A stretch of 64,000 nt of DNA from Amborella trichopoda (Eukaryota > Streptophyta > Magnoliopsida > Amborellales > Amborellaceae): positions 753,084 through 817,083 of the forward strand of contig NW_006500337.1 of assembly GCF_000471905.2 (NCBI RefSeq), read 5' to 3'. The notes below the pieces were generated by a model. It saw only the letters and a program-made list of their open reading frames with translations. It was not told the DNA's origin and ran no database searches. Of this stretch, positions 45,440-57,100 are shown one piece after another. A program made the translations under genes and the position numbers. Within the stretch, counting starts at the first letter, position 1. Each line of letters opens with the position of its first letter.

Positions 45440-45660
45440 TTTATATGCTTTTTGCACTATCTCAAGGAGGCTACGTAGACTCATAGCAAAAACTTTGACA
45501 TGCTTTTTACAATATCGAAAAACTTCTACATGCTGTTTACAAGAGGCTATGTAGACTCATAGGAAGGGCTGCTCTATGTAGACTCATAGGAACAGCGGCT
45601 CACTGGTGCAACTGAGGCTATGTAGAAGGGCTGCTCTATGTAGACTCATATTAAGGATGG
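45440..45660. repeat. Irregular tandem repeat with GAGGCTA(T/C)GTAGACTCATAG
   Basis: The word CTATGTAGACTCATA or its near match occurs five times, with GGGCTGCTCTATGTAGACTC twice. Spacing varies between about 25 and 85 bp. Confidence 0.75.
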
Positions 45661-45664
45661 CTCA

Positions 45665-47170
45665 TCACCAACCTTTTAACATTCCCCACCTTTCTAGTGC
45701 ATTTGCCTACTGATTTCTCTATGTTTATAGCTTTCATTTTTTATCTCTCTTGTTATGCTGAGTTATTTTGTATCAGGCTATTATTCTTTGGCAATGATGT
45801 GTGTTTTGTGCATATAAATGCCTCAATATTGATTTCTCAGCTTGTGAATTTGAGTTGGCCTTTAACTTAATCAATATGTAAGATAGATGAGTACAAATTG
45901 GCTCTTCCAAAATCCATGCAACCACTAGGCTAATTTTGTCGGTGAAGGATTTGGAATTTATTGATGTCTTGAGAATTATGGGTTTATTTTTTTACTGAAA
46001 TTTCTGCCATGAAATTGATAGTCTAAAAACGTATTGGCAATCCAAATGTAGTGACAGGAGACAGCTAAGGTTACAAATATTTTAATGGAAAATATTCATT
46101 TTAATATTTTTCATGTATTATATGATTTTAATGTTTTTCTTCTTGAGTTTGGGCATACTGGGTTTTTGATATAGGTTTGAGGTTTGTGAAAATTGAGGGC
46201 TTTTTTTCTAAATAGACAAAAATTAAAGTATAGTTATGATAATTTTCCTAATGTTAATTGTAACTTTAGAAAAAAGCAAAAAAAAAATTCAGAGTTTGAG
46301 TTCCTATGTGCTTGGATTTCATGGTCAAAAAATTGGATGGTCCTCAGTTAATATTAGGATCTTTTTCCAAATATAAATTGTAATTTTTTTATTTTTTTTG
46401 AGTTGGGTCACTCACTTGAAGAGATTTCATCCAAATATTTGAAATCCTAAAATACTTGGAGATAGAGCTTTTAACTTTGCCAGACCCAAAAAATGGCCCA
46501 AAAAGTTTAGGCAAAATGAAGCCACCAGTTTTTGGCCATTTGATATTATATTGTTCTCCATTGGCCGTTCGCTTATAGAATCTACTAAATATGATGATTA
46601 TGTGTATCATAATTCAACAGAGCAAATCATCAAATTCTGTTTTTTCATTATAATAATTATCATTTATTGACTTTCTCTAAAATACAATTCTTTTTTATTT
46701 CTTGTGATGCCTCTAAACACTTTTCCTTTTAATAAAGCAAATCAATAACAGCTAGTAGTTTTATAAATGAATATTTTTTGTTTATTTATTTTTTGCCAAA
46801 AGCATTATGTGGGAATGCTTCATGTGAAGTACAGAGTGTGCTTCACATGCTAGTAATCCTTTTAATTTTTTTGTTTCGTGAAGGCATTGTAAGAGACATG
46901 TAACAATAAATAAATGGTTTTTTTAAACTAATGCTATTACAAGTTACCGTTGATGTTTTTGTTTTTTACATTCATCGTTCTCTTTTCCTCTTTTTTTTTT
47001 TTTGATCTTGGAGGTCCAAAGTGGCCTCACATCGGACCTTCAAGATCTGAAGTGAATGGATTTCTGATTTTGAAAGTTTGAAGTGCTATTTTGAACTCCA
47101 TAGAGTATAAGTACTGAAGAACCTTTATACTTTCAAGGTTCATTTGAAAGAAAAAAAGAGAGCTATAAAC
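45665..47170. other. AT-rich intergenic stretch
   Basis: No coding support and no element ends recognised. Confidence 0.5.
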
Positions 47171-47175
47171 ATCAA

Positions 47176-47952
47176 GGGTGTCGTTTTTATAACGTTGCAA
47201 CTTTAAACAATCCAATTAATGTGCACATCTAAATTTTATCATAACATGTAATTTTGGTGTAAAAAATTCTTAAGATTATCTTACAGGGTGTGGTTTCTAT
47301 AACGCAATTTTAAACAATCCAATTACGATGCACTTTCTAATTTTATCATAACATGTAATGTGGTTGCAAAAAATTCTTAGGATTATATTAAAATCTTTTT
47401 TCATATCCAATTAGAAATTTAAAACTCGAAAAATGGTTAAAATCAAGTAGATTTATAAACATATGAAAATTTTGAAATGGACGGTTTAGATAATGTGTTG
47501 CAAGATGCATTATTTCTGGGACTCAAGCACTTTTTTTTATATATATTCATATATCTCAATATCGAGATGATCAATTAGAGGGTTTTTCAACATTAAAATA
47601 ACCTTTTCGATAGATTTTTGAGGTGCATATGTGATTCTACATTTTAGGGTTGCAACCTTATATAAACTTTTTACTATTTTAAAATCTATTTTCATATTTA
47701 ATTAGAAAATTTTAAACTCAAAAAATAGTTAAAATCAAAGAGATCTATAAACATATAAATTTTGAAAATGAACGGTCTAGATAATGTGTTGCAAGATGCA
47801 CTATTTTTAGTACTCAATATTTTTTTTTTTTTTTCATATTCATACATATTGATTGAGATGATCAATTTAGGGTTTTTCAACATTAAATCAATCTTTTTCG
47901 ATGGATTTTTGAGGTGCATCTTAAAATGTACAACTCTATATAAACTTTTTCC
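47176..47952 (-). mobile_element. F1 Mutator-like MITE interrupted by a second F1 copy
   Basis: The outer copy starts GGGTGTCGTTTTTATAACG at 47176, breaks at 47285, resumes at 47675 with TATTTTAAAATCTATTTTC and ends CTATATAAACTTTTTCC at 47952. Joined in thought, its two parts follow the order seen in the uninterrupted copy at 44.2 kb. The outer target duplication is not clear. Confidence 0.82.
47286..47674 (-). mobile_element. F1 Mutator-like MITE (389 bp) inserted into another F1 copy
   Basis: Starts GGGTGTGGTTTCTATAACG and ends CTTATATAAACTTTTTAC. Flanking 9-mers TATCTTACA (47277-47285) and TATTTTAAA (47675-47683) agree at 7 of 9 and are both part of the outer copy. It keeps GGTTGCAACCTTATATAAAC at its right end. 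Confidence 0.85.
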
Positions 47953-48411
47953 ACAAAAAAAGAAAATAATTTCTATAATAACATTTATTTAGGGGATATG
48001 AGACAAGTTCTCGTTGCTTTTTGTAAGAAGAATGAGCATGAGGTTTTGTGGACCCCAAGATTTTCTATTTGTCTTATCAATTAATTTTAAGAAAGCAAAA
48101 GAAAAAACACAAAATCACATAATAGGTAGATATTCCCTCTAGCAACACCCTCAAATATAGGGCTTTTTATGAAATATTCATCTAGTAAACTTTGCAAAAT
48201 TATAAATTAAAATAAAAACCTCCTTTTTAATTAAAAAAATACTTTAAAAAATAAACAAAATTTTATATAAATACTTATTGAGAAATAATCTATTTGAAAT
48301 TCTACAGTCTACCCATGTCATTTGATTATATTTTCAAAATACCCATTAAAAGACATAATCGTGGATGTTAAATAATTAATCTTTTATGAATTCCTCTAAA
48401 ATAAAAAAAAA

Positions 48412-48640
48412 AGATTGTCAGAGACCACTTATTTTTTGTATACGAAAGTCACAATCATTCTTGTCCTTTAAATTTCGCAATGCGTGGTTATTAGAGTGTC
48501 ATTGAAAAGACATCAAGTTCTAAAAAAACATTCTCGGACTTTGTGATTCACCCCAAGCCATCCAATTTAACATCTAATAAGTGGAAATGATTATGATTTT
48601 CATGTGTAAAAGATAAATAGTCTATTTATAGACAATCTCA
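48412..48640. mobile_element. F3 small TIR element copy
   Basis: Left GATTGTCAGAGACCACTTAT and right ATAAATAGTCTATTTATAGA with CAATCTC are loosely inverted. The body (GTCACAATCATTCTTGTCC, TTTGTGATTCACCCCAAGCC) matches 43.4 kb and part of 1.6 kb. Confidence 0.6.
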
Positions 48641-48644
48641 TAAA

Positions 48645-49500
48645 AAATGTCACCTAAGTAGATGTTTTGCTTGTAGAATACGTGTATAATTTAGTAATTT
48701 TTGGAAAAAGCAAAAGAAATATTTGGAGTTCTTGGAAATTGTCCTCACCTGAACAAAAGTCAATTTTAAAGAAAGCATTTAGGTGGAGTATTTTTTGGGG
48801 TCTAAAATCTTTTATTATTTTTTCTTCGAGCCTAAATTATATGGTTGCGAAAAGTTAGGTGAGATTCGACTCAAATATTCAAGTGCCATCTCATTACATA
48901 AATATATTTTCCGTCAAATATTCAAGTTTAGGATTTTAACACTACATGCATTTTCACTTTAGATCCGAAATTGATACGATAGTTTGCAAATAATTCAATT
49001 GAACAATGATGAATGATCCAAAAATAATAATTAAGACGGTCTATTTTTAAATGTCAATATCAAAAATTTTGTCAAATTTTTTCGGAGTACATCTTTGAGA
49101 TGGATTTTCTTAAGGAGATCACATTAAAATAGTTGGGACGTTTAGCACACAAATATCCCTTATAAACAGGGTTTGAGTAATAAATAAAGTCGATTTGAAA
49201 GTTTAGCATTTAGTAAAAGTTCATGAGGTTGCAACCCTATAAGATCTATACCATCCATTTTATTTGGACGGTTTAGATTTGACACTATTTTCAAAGACAT
49301 CATTTTTTGGCATTATCTTAAAAGGTGTGTTACATTTAACCTCATTTAACTAAAATATATAGTATAGAATATCACAACATTACTACTATAGATACATTGA
49401 CTCCCTTATATAACACTAATCCTTTGGAGCTCTACATCGTTTGATGCCCAACGAAGTAAGTGCACTACTACGAGATCATATAGTTCCTATTGGGATAGCG
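48645..49500. other. AT-rich intergenic stretch with F1 fragment
   Basis: CATGAGGTTGCAACCCTATA near 49222 is an isolated F1-type end. No complete element or gene. Confidence 0.45.
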
Positions 49501-49616
49501 ATGCAAGGGCAATAATATATATTATAATATATAATATGTAAGATAATATATAAACTAATATATGTAATGTTATACTATATACTAACATTATATATTATAT
49601 AATCATATATATTATA

Positions 49617-50041
49617 TGAAGTTCTATGGTACTTCACCTACACCTCATTATTGTACAAAATTCATCACACGATCATAGTTTTCGGTAGTATTTGAATTTT
49701 TATAATTTTTGTACTAATCAGATTTATCTAAAATTTGGGAAGTGTGTACATATGACCAAGTTTCGCCAAAATAAAATATTAAAAAAATAATAGGTATAAA
49801 ATAAAATGACAAAATTACCCCTAAAAAATTGTAGAGGTATTTTAAGTAACTTTTATCATTCTAATTATTTGTTTTATACTTTATTCATGCACATATCACT
49901 AAGGCGCACACACTTACCAAATTTTATATTATTATAATTTGTAAAAAAAATATTAAAATTCAAACACCATCAGACATTTGTGCCCACGTGATAAACTTTG
50001 AACGGTGATAAAATCGTGGTGAAGTACTGTAGAACTTCACC
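49617..50041. mobile_element. Foldback MITE (about 425 bp) inside TA-rich DNA
   Basis: Left end GAAGTTCTATGGTACTTCACC (first 20 bases shown in part) and right end GGTGAAGTACTGTAGAACTTC are inverted copies; more distant parts, TTTGAATTTTTATAAT and ATATTAAAATTCAAA, also pair. Both flanks are long TA-rich runs (49520-49615 and 50085-50165), so a target duplication cannot be told from the background; a TA target as in Mariner-type MITEs is possible. Confidence 0.65.
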
Positions 50042-50183
50042 TGTATGCGTTTTGTAGTGTTTTCTTTGTATAATAATATATAGTATATTGTATTATATCA
50101 TATAGTATAATATAAACTAATATATTGTTTAATATAAAATATTATTGATATATTTAATATATAACATTAGTCGTATTATTTGA

Positions 50184-50573
50184 GGAAAAAAATTATATAG
50201 GCGTAAGGCTCTAAACAATCAAATTAAGACGCATCTAAAAAATTCATTAGAAAATGTTGTTTCAATGCTGAAAAACCCTCAATTCGATCATCACAACATC
50301 ATGATGTATGGATATGAGAAATAAATGTTTTCAAATATTGAAAATATTCCAGTTTGTAATGAATTATCTAGACTATTAATTATCAAGATTTCAAATGTTC
50401 ATAGATCTGCTCGATCTATACTATTTTAACTTTCAAATTTTATTATTAGAGATGAAAATAATTTTCCAAGCCATCATAAAGATTTTTAATTTTAAAACAA
50501 CATATTTCAGCACTATTTAAAAGTGCGCCTTGTTTTGGTTGTTTAGAGCCTCAGCCTTCTACAAAACACACCC
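50184..50573 (+). mobile_element. F1 Mutator-like MITE copy (390 bp)
   Basis: Starts GGAAAAAAATTATATAGGC and ends CTTCTACAAAACACACCC. Flanking 9-mers ATTATTTGA (50175-50183) and ATTATTTTA (50574-50582) agree at 8 of 9. Belongs to the AAGGCTCTAAACAATC sub-type with the copy at 34.9 kb. Confidence 0.85.
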
Positions 50574-50621
50574 ATTATTTTATATATAGATAAAATATTA
50601 TCTAATATGTATTATATTATA

Positions 50622-51540
50622 AATATTAAGTAGTGAATAGTGAATAACGATTAGTGGGTGTGTATGTAAAAAAAATCCCTGCCGATAATAAATCCAAAAC
50701 TTGCAGCCAAAGAGATCCATTATACCAATGGATAACATTAAAAGAGTCTCCTTCTATAACCAAAGAACTTCCTAAACTTTTATACTTCCAAATGATTAAT
50801 CCTTGAAGTGATGCTGCCATGATTAGCAGTAACCTCACCACAAATAGTAGCATAACAAAAAACCACATTTCCTCCATCATGATGACAAACACTTCCCCCT
50901 CCTACCCTACTAGGATTTCCGGAAGAGGATCCATCAAAATTGAGTTTGAAAGATCCCCTAACTCGCAACCCATACACTCATTGGTCTTACTTTAGTAAAA
51001 CCGTAAAGTAACCAAATGTGCGAAGTTATGATGTATGTCCACTCTAGTAACACCCCACCCCTCCTTAGTGATACCAAACCAACTTCATACATTGAACAAA
51101 ATTATGTTTTTTAGATCTTGCACTTCTATAGCCACCTTATCAAAAGTTCGTCTATTCCTTTCTTTCCAAAGCTCCCAAATGATTGCTGCACGAAATATAT
51201 CCCACAAAATAGAACCAGCCTTTGGGGTACCACACAACTTCATTTCGGGCACAAAACATAAAATCAAACATGGATGACAAAGGATGCGTCTACCTTTTGC
51301 AGTGCCCAACTCCATAAACCATTCGCATAAGGACAATGAAGAAATAGGTGATCACTATTTTCCTCATCATTATTGCAGAAGCGACATACGTTGACAACTA
51401 TTTTTTCCCTTTTCTTGAGATCGTCAACAATTAACATCTTTCTTCGCGCTAAAATCCAAATAAAAGCTTGAACTTTACTAGGTATCCTCCATTTCCAAAT
51501 GTTTTTTAAGACTGGCAAATTTCATCTGACTCGATCATGG
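50622..51540 (-). mobile_element. L1-type LINE 3' end (zf-RVT and RNase H), antisense
   Basis: On the minus strand: WKWRIPSKVQAFIWILARRK and CRFCNNDEENSDHLFLHCPY (zf-RVT zinc-binding segment), IIWELWKERNRRTFDKVAIE, then FKLNFDGSSSGNPSRVGGGS and SSLVIEGDSFNVIHW (RNase H). Three frames are needed, so it is broken, but the pieces are long and the copy is the best-kept L1 tail here. The reverse transcriptase is absent. Confidence 0.87.
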
Positions 51541-52065
51541 AAGGTAAGCAGACTTAACCGAGAATACTGAATTCTAATTCCCATGCAGCTTCATAACTTG
51601 CCTGGTTTGTGATATGAGTCTGCTCCAACAAATTTAATAATTCAATGTATTGATGAACTGCACAATGAGGTAGAGGGCTATAAATACATTTTAAATGCAA
51701 ACAACTGGCCGACCGTCAGCAACTCCAACCTCACTCACATTTGTCAATGATTGAGAACTCCTCAAGAACAAATCTGGAATAGTTAAACAAATGGACGGAC
51801 TCTTGCACCTGGTGATGCACGAAGGACTTTTCCTTTTCCAAAACTATAAATTTTTTGACAAATATCAAGGACTTTTATTGAATGGCTACTTGGAGAGCAT
51901 CTCTTACATAACCGGAATTAAAGCATTAAAAGAAGACAAAGAAGGCAAGGATAAACCATACTTGGCTAATTTATCTACGGTCATTGGCTTCTCGATAAAC
52001 TTGGGAGAATGAAACATGGAGCTAAGGTGAAGAACAAATGTCTATAATTTTTACCTAAGACCATG
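51541..52065. other. Stretch between two L1 tails, unclassified
   Basis: No family match in either strand. It may belong to the L1 body on the minus strand, but no reverse transcriptase motif was found. Confidence 0.4.
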
Positions 52066-52790
52066 AAGATATCAAGGGATTTTTTGATCAAATCTGCACC
52101 ATTTTATGACATTAAGAGAATTTCTTTTAATCAGAACAGATCCCGAAAAAAGCTTACTAACTAGAAATTCCATTTCTTGAAGAACAGAGACTATTTCCGC
52201 TAGGTTAGCTGTAGTGGAACCACAAGGCGCTCCATAAAAAAAAAACAATTGCCCTTCCATGATCTCTAAGAACACCTTCGACCCCAGTTGGACCTGGGTT
52301 CTCCTATGAACTGCCATCAAATTTTAATTTGAAAGAGCCCATTGGAGGTGGCATCCAACAAGAGGTGATAAGATGTCTTGGCGCGTAGGAAAAGGCAAGG
52401 GATTTTAAATTGATAAAAATATTTGTCCTTTGTTACTCTACACTTTTCACATGTGACTGAGCCCCAAAGACTCCGCAAAATTCTATCTTTGATGCTTGCA
52501 ATATCCAAAAAAAACCAATCAAAAGTTCTTCTATTCCGCTCAAACCATATCTACCAAACTATTGCACTTCTAAAGATTTTCCAAATATAAATGCCTTTAG
52601 AAAGTAAGCAAGGAACATGAAGAAGATTAACAATAGAAACAAGCTCAAACGGAAGCAAAAGAGAGAGTTCCAATAAATAAAAGGCCCAGGCCCATATCTG
52701 ACCAGCAAAAATGCAATCCAAGAATAGGAGCAGCCTGTTTCCAAAACTATAAATTGTCTAGCATGTATGGTATAATCCAGGTGATCACGG
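52066..52790 (-). mobile_element. L1-type LINE 3' end (RNase H remnant), antisense
   Basis: On the minus strand, FKIKFDGSS-like sequence, AELAEIVSVLQEM-like (seen as TTANLAEIVSVLQEMEF) and IKRNSLNVIKWC correspond to the RNase H domain; FERNRRTFDWFF-like sequence near 52520-52550 is the linker. More decayed than the copy at 50.6 kb. Confidence 0.72.
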
Positions 52791-52874
52791 TGATAGAATG
52801 GTGATGAGAGTCATTATTTGATGGTGACGTTCCTCATCGGACCATAAAAAAAATTACTCTCATCCATAATGTTT

Positions 52875-53105
52875 TCGGTTTGAAAAAGTATATAATGAGA
52901 CTATTTACCTTTGGTACAAGATGATCACAATTAATCTTTACTATTGGATATAAAATTCAATAGCTGCAATTAGTCCAGCTCAAAGTTAAAAAAAAAAATT
53001 CTTGAAGTTTGTAACACATCCAAGCTATCAAATTTCACATCAAATATCTTAAGTATTATGACATTATTGTATCAAATGTTAATGGTCTCATTATATATAA
53101 CCCCT
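52875..53105. mobile_element. F2 small TIR element copy
   Basis: Left AAAGTATATAATGAGACTAT and right TTAATGGTCTCATTATATAT are inverted copies; TTGGTACAAGATGATCAC and TTGTATCAAATGTTAATGG extend the pairing. No coding capacity. Confidence 0.68.
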
Positions 53106-53181
53106 TTTTTTTTTCCACTACATTGTAACGTACGATTATTTTTTTTAGAAAATGTATCACAATTTAACACTTTGCTTATAA

Positions 53182-53565
53182 GAAAGAATTATAGAAGGTT
53201 GATGCCTTAAATTATAGAATTAAGGTGCACATCAAAAATACATTGACAAATGCTATTTTGAGGTTGTGAAGCCATCTAATTGCTCATCTTGACATTGTGA
53301 TTTATGGACATAGAAAAGTTTTAAAGATTTTTAAGTTCCAAAAAATCATATAATAAATTATTTGGACTGTTTATACTCGAGATTTTTTTGTAGATCTGTT
53401 TGATTTGAACTAGTTTTGGAGTTTAAAATTTTTTAACTAGAGATAAAAATAGATTCTCCATCCATCTTAAGAATTTTCGATACAAAAAATACATTTAATG
53501 ACAAAATTTGAAGGTGCGCTTACTTTTGATCGTTTAAAGTTGTAAGTTTATACATACCACCCCCT
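53182..53565 (+). mobile_element. F1 Mutator-like MITE copy about 550 bp upstream of XPO4
   Basis: Body words TAAGGTGCACATCAAAAAT, CTTGACATTGTGATTTATGG and TTGAAGGTGCGCTTAC follow F1 order; inverted ends AAGGTTGATGCCTTAAA and TTTAAAGTTGTAAGTTTATA are worn. Flanking TGCTTATAA and TTCTTATAT agree at 7 of 9. Confidence 0.65.
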
Positions 53566-53869
53566 TTCTTATATATTTTGATTTAATTTCAAAACGTACC
53601 TTATTCATCCAAGAAAATTTTAAATATAATCATATAAAAACAAATAGTTTAGAGATAAAAAATATTTAAATTTAAATAATATTTTGTATAAAATTTTAAT
53701 TTTTTATATTATTTTACTTTACCCCTCATCTTTTTATCTCCCATCTTTAAAAAAAACCTTTAAAGATTTCACCTTACCCTTTATCTGCGATCTCCCTCTT
53801 TCATTACAGGTTTTATCAGCCGTTTGAAAGAAAAACGGAAGGCGCATAACATGAAATAATGGGAAGAAT

Positions 53870-54120
53870 TAGGGTTTTATACGAAAGTTTCCCTTAAATT
53901 CTATTGGAGGTGATAAGTTTATCTTGTGACACCTACTGCAGGATGGGGTTTTATCCGCGGGAGTAACAGATGAGGTGCTCCCGCCGGAGCAGGTGAGATG
54001 TAATTCAGCCTCTTAATACTGCAGAATTGTATCAAACACCGACGAAAGCGATCAAAGCCCCTCTCCCTTCTTCTTGCCACGCTCTCTCTCCATCCACTGG
54101 TGAAGAAGTAGCAGAAGAAG
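53870..54120 (+). promoter_or_regulatory. XPO4 promoter and 5' UTR region
   Basis: Relatively GC-richer stretch between a Mutator-like MITE and the XPO4 start, with a pyrimidine-rich leader (CCCCTCTCCCTTCTTC and CTCTCTCTCC) and GAAGAAG just before the ATG. A weak TATA-like TTTTATACG lies near 53877. Function as a promoter is inferred from position only. Confidence 0.35.
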
Positions 54121-57100
54121 ATGCAGAGCTATGCCCTTGAATCCCCAGACCTCTCTCAGGTCCAATCCGCCATGGCCGTTGTAGAACAAGCGTGCAACTC
54201 CATTCAGGTAACCGTGTTGCATCTCTTTACTACTTTGTTTCCCTTAAATTTCACTATCTTGCATGCTTGTGATCAATGAGTTATTTTTTTTTCTTTTTAT
54301 GATTTGTTTAGAGTTCTGTTTTGTATTGCCAGAGAATTTCAATGGAGGACTGGTGCTATAACTTTTGTTTCTTTAGTGAGATTTGCCAGTAGATATGGTG
54401 TGTTTTATATGCTGAATGAGAAGGAAATTTAAATTGAATTCTAAGTTTTGCATTCTAGTTTGTTGAAATAATATCTTCACTTCTCTTTTATAAATGTTGC
54501 GCAGTACTGTTTTCAGTCGATTTCTCCGAATTTGATTGTTTAGAAATATTTTTGTTCACTTTGATGACTACTCAGAGTAGAAGGTTTACATATTGGGATT
54601 TGGATTTGAATTCCTTTTAGATGATATTGTTGTTGTAATGATTGTTCCGTTATGAACTTTTTTCTTAAAAAAAGAAAAAAAATTGTTCTTGCCTTGCATT
54701 ATGATGTTTTGGATTTTTGTCCATGTTTAATGAAGATGGCTAAATCTGATGAGATGAAAGATGGACCTATGCCATGTTTTAACATGCTTTTACACAGTGG
54801 CTAGAAAGAATTCTTATCGCAATGACCTAGATGCCTCATCGATATAAAGTTTTTACTTTATGTTTGTGTACGTTGTGGGTCTGGTTGTATCTTGATATCT
54901 TAAATGTGGTTTGTGCAATTTTTTTTTATCAATATTCTGATTGCCATTGAGTCATTATATTACATGTTCTCTGCGTAGTGTTGAATGTGGCGTGGTATAT
55001 GGATTCTACACTGAGCATTGGCCGTAGTTAGAGAAATACTCATATCCATCTTATTGTCTTTAACCTCACAATCTATTATATTTTATATATTTTTGAGTGC
55101 TCATCATGTTCGTGAAAATGTTTCAGTGGTTTAAAATATAGTTTTTTTTGGATTGGAGTAGCACAAGAAATGGTCTGCCTTTTCCAATCTGAAGACGTTT
55201 GCAATAAAAGCCCATTGGCAAATGTGGCATTTGTGGTTTCAGATTTGCGAAGTTTAGCATCTCTTGGTGTCGACTTTGGCACTTTTCTAGCAGTCAAAAC
55301 ATGCTTCCTCGTGCAATTTGCCAAAAGCATGGATTTTTTATGAAACTGAAAGTTGGATTTTCGGCTTTAAAAAGAAATAAATTACTTGTTGGTTTGTGCC
55401 GTTTTTTTTTTTTAAAATGAAAAGGTTAACTTCTTGTTGGGTTGTTCTCAACTTAAGGAAGTAAGGAATTTTGTGCTTATAAATGTCTGCTTTCCATGCA
55501 TAATGTCTCTATGGTTGTGCTTCTCACACTAGCATTCTGATCAGCAAAAAAGGTAACTAGATTAAAGAAATGATATTGATTTTTTCCTGCAAACCTACCG
55601 ACAAGAATTCCAATTAATACGTTTGGTGCAATCTATTTTTATTAACTATTTTAATTTTCTAAACTGTTAGTTTTATCATTGTAAAAACATTAGCTTTTAA
55701 CCCTTTGTTCATATGCTTGAAAAGGTTCAAGGTTGTTGATTGATTATTTTAGTAGACACAACACTTGTTGATTCCCTTAAGTATTGTATGTTTAGTTATC
55801 CTGGAAAATATTTTATGAATTGCTTAGGTATTGTATGAATCTCGTGAGATATCCAGAGTGCTATTGTTTGATACGTATGGAGTATCCTGGTTAATCATTG
55901 CAACTTCGGAGTCAAGTACCTTAGACCAGTGGCAAGAGTGTCATACTCGGAAGCATGGGACTTTCTGAGACAAATGGGTCCTTGGGAATTATTCTTGTAT
56001 AACTTAGCTGCCTCTGGGCCTCTAGCTGAAATTGGCGCTTGTATTCAGGATTTCCTTTTGTGACAGAGGGACTAAATTACCATTATACATCTTGTTTTTC
56101 TGTGCTCTTTAGGAATTATAACAAAGAAATGAGTTCAGCGTTCATTTTTTTACTTGTGAGAAATTACATATTTCATTTGTATAGTAGACAAGTCAAAGTA
56201 TTATTGAAGGCCTTGTAATTATTTTATCTAATGTTATTTGCTAGTAGATATGTTGATCTTGTTTATGTATATTTTCAATTGAGCAGATGCATATGAATCC
56301 AGCTGAGGCAGAAGCTACGATCTTAGCTTTTCGTCAATCTTCTCGGCCATACCAGACTTGTCGATACATTCTTGGTATGTTAGTGTGCAAATTGTAATAA
56401 TTGTGTATTGTTATATATTTATCAGAAAGAAAAGGGAGATTGATCAAACCGTCATCAAGAGATGCACTATTTGACATTGCGTCAATTGTGTTTTCCTAAT
56501 TTCTAAACGCCCCTTAAAGGAAAATGTTGTAATGGGTCAATAATGTGTTCAAAATGGTTGGAGAGGCAGTGTCCGATTTGCCCCTCCATTAAAAAGGAAG
56601 TAGTTTTTAGGAATACCACCTTAGTGAGAAATTGGTATTTTTGAATACGAATATTACACTCTCGACAACCTCTTATTTATTGGTATTTTCAACACCGGAA
56701 TCTTACTAAGTTATCATGCGAGATTTGGTATTTTGATCTCCAATATCTCACTAAGCCACCTTATGAGACATTGGTATTTTTAAGTACCAATGCCTCATGG
56801 ATGTTAAATTTTTACAAGATAATTAATGTTTCCAAATGCCAATGTCTCTCTCTAAATGCCCTGTGAGATTTTAGTCTTTTTTTAACATCAATATCCCACC
56901 AAATAAGTTACCTTATGAGATATTGGTGTTTTATAACATCATTACCTTACTAAGTCACCTATGAAATTGGTCCTTTTGAATACCAGAATGTTTGTTGACT
57001 CGAGCGAGTCAACTCGGACTCGCCTGCACAGCCCATAACATCCCCCAATTAAAGGGGTATTTTTAATTTATTATAATCTTATAATTGATTTAGAATTGAT

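Noticed and set aside
51791-52012. 73-codon frame between the two L1 tails
   Set aside because: No family resemblance and no splice or promoter context; likely chance in a repeat-derived region.
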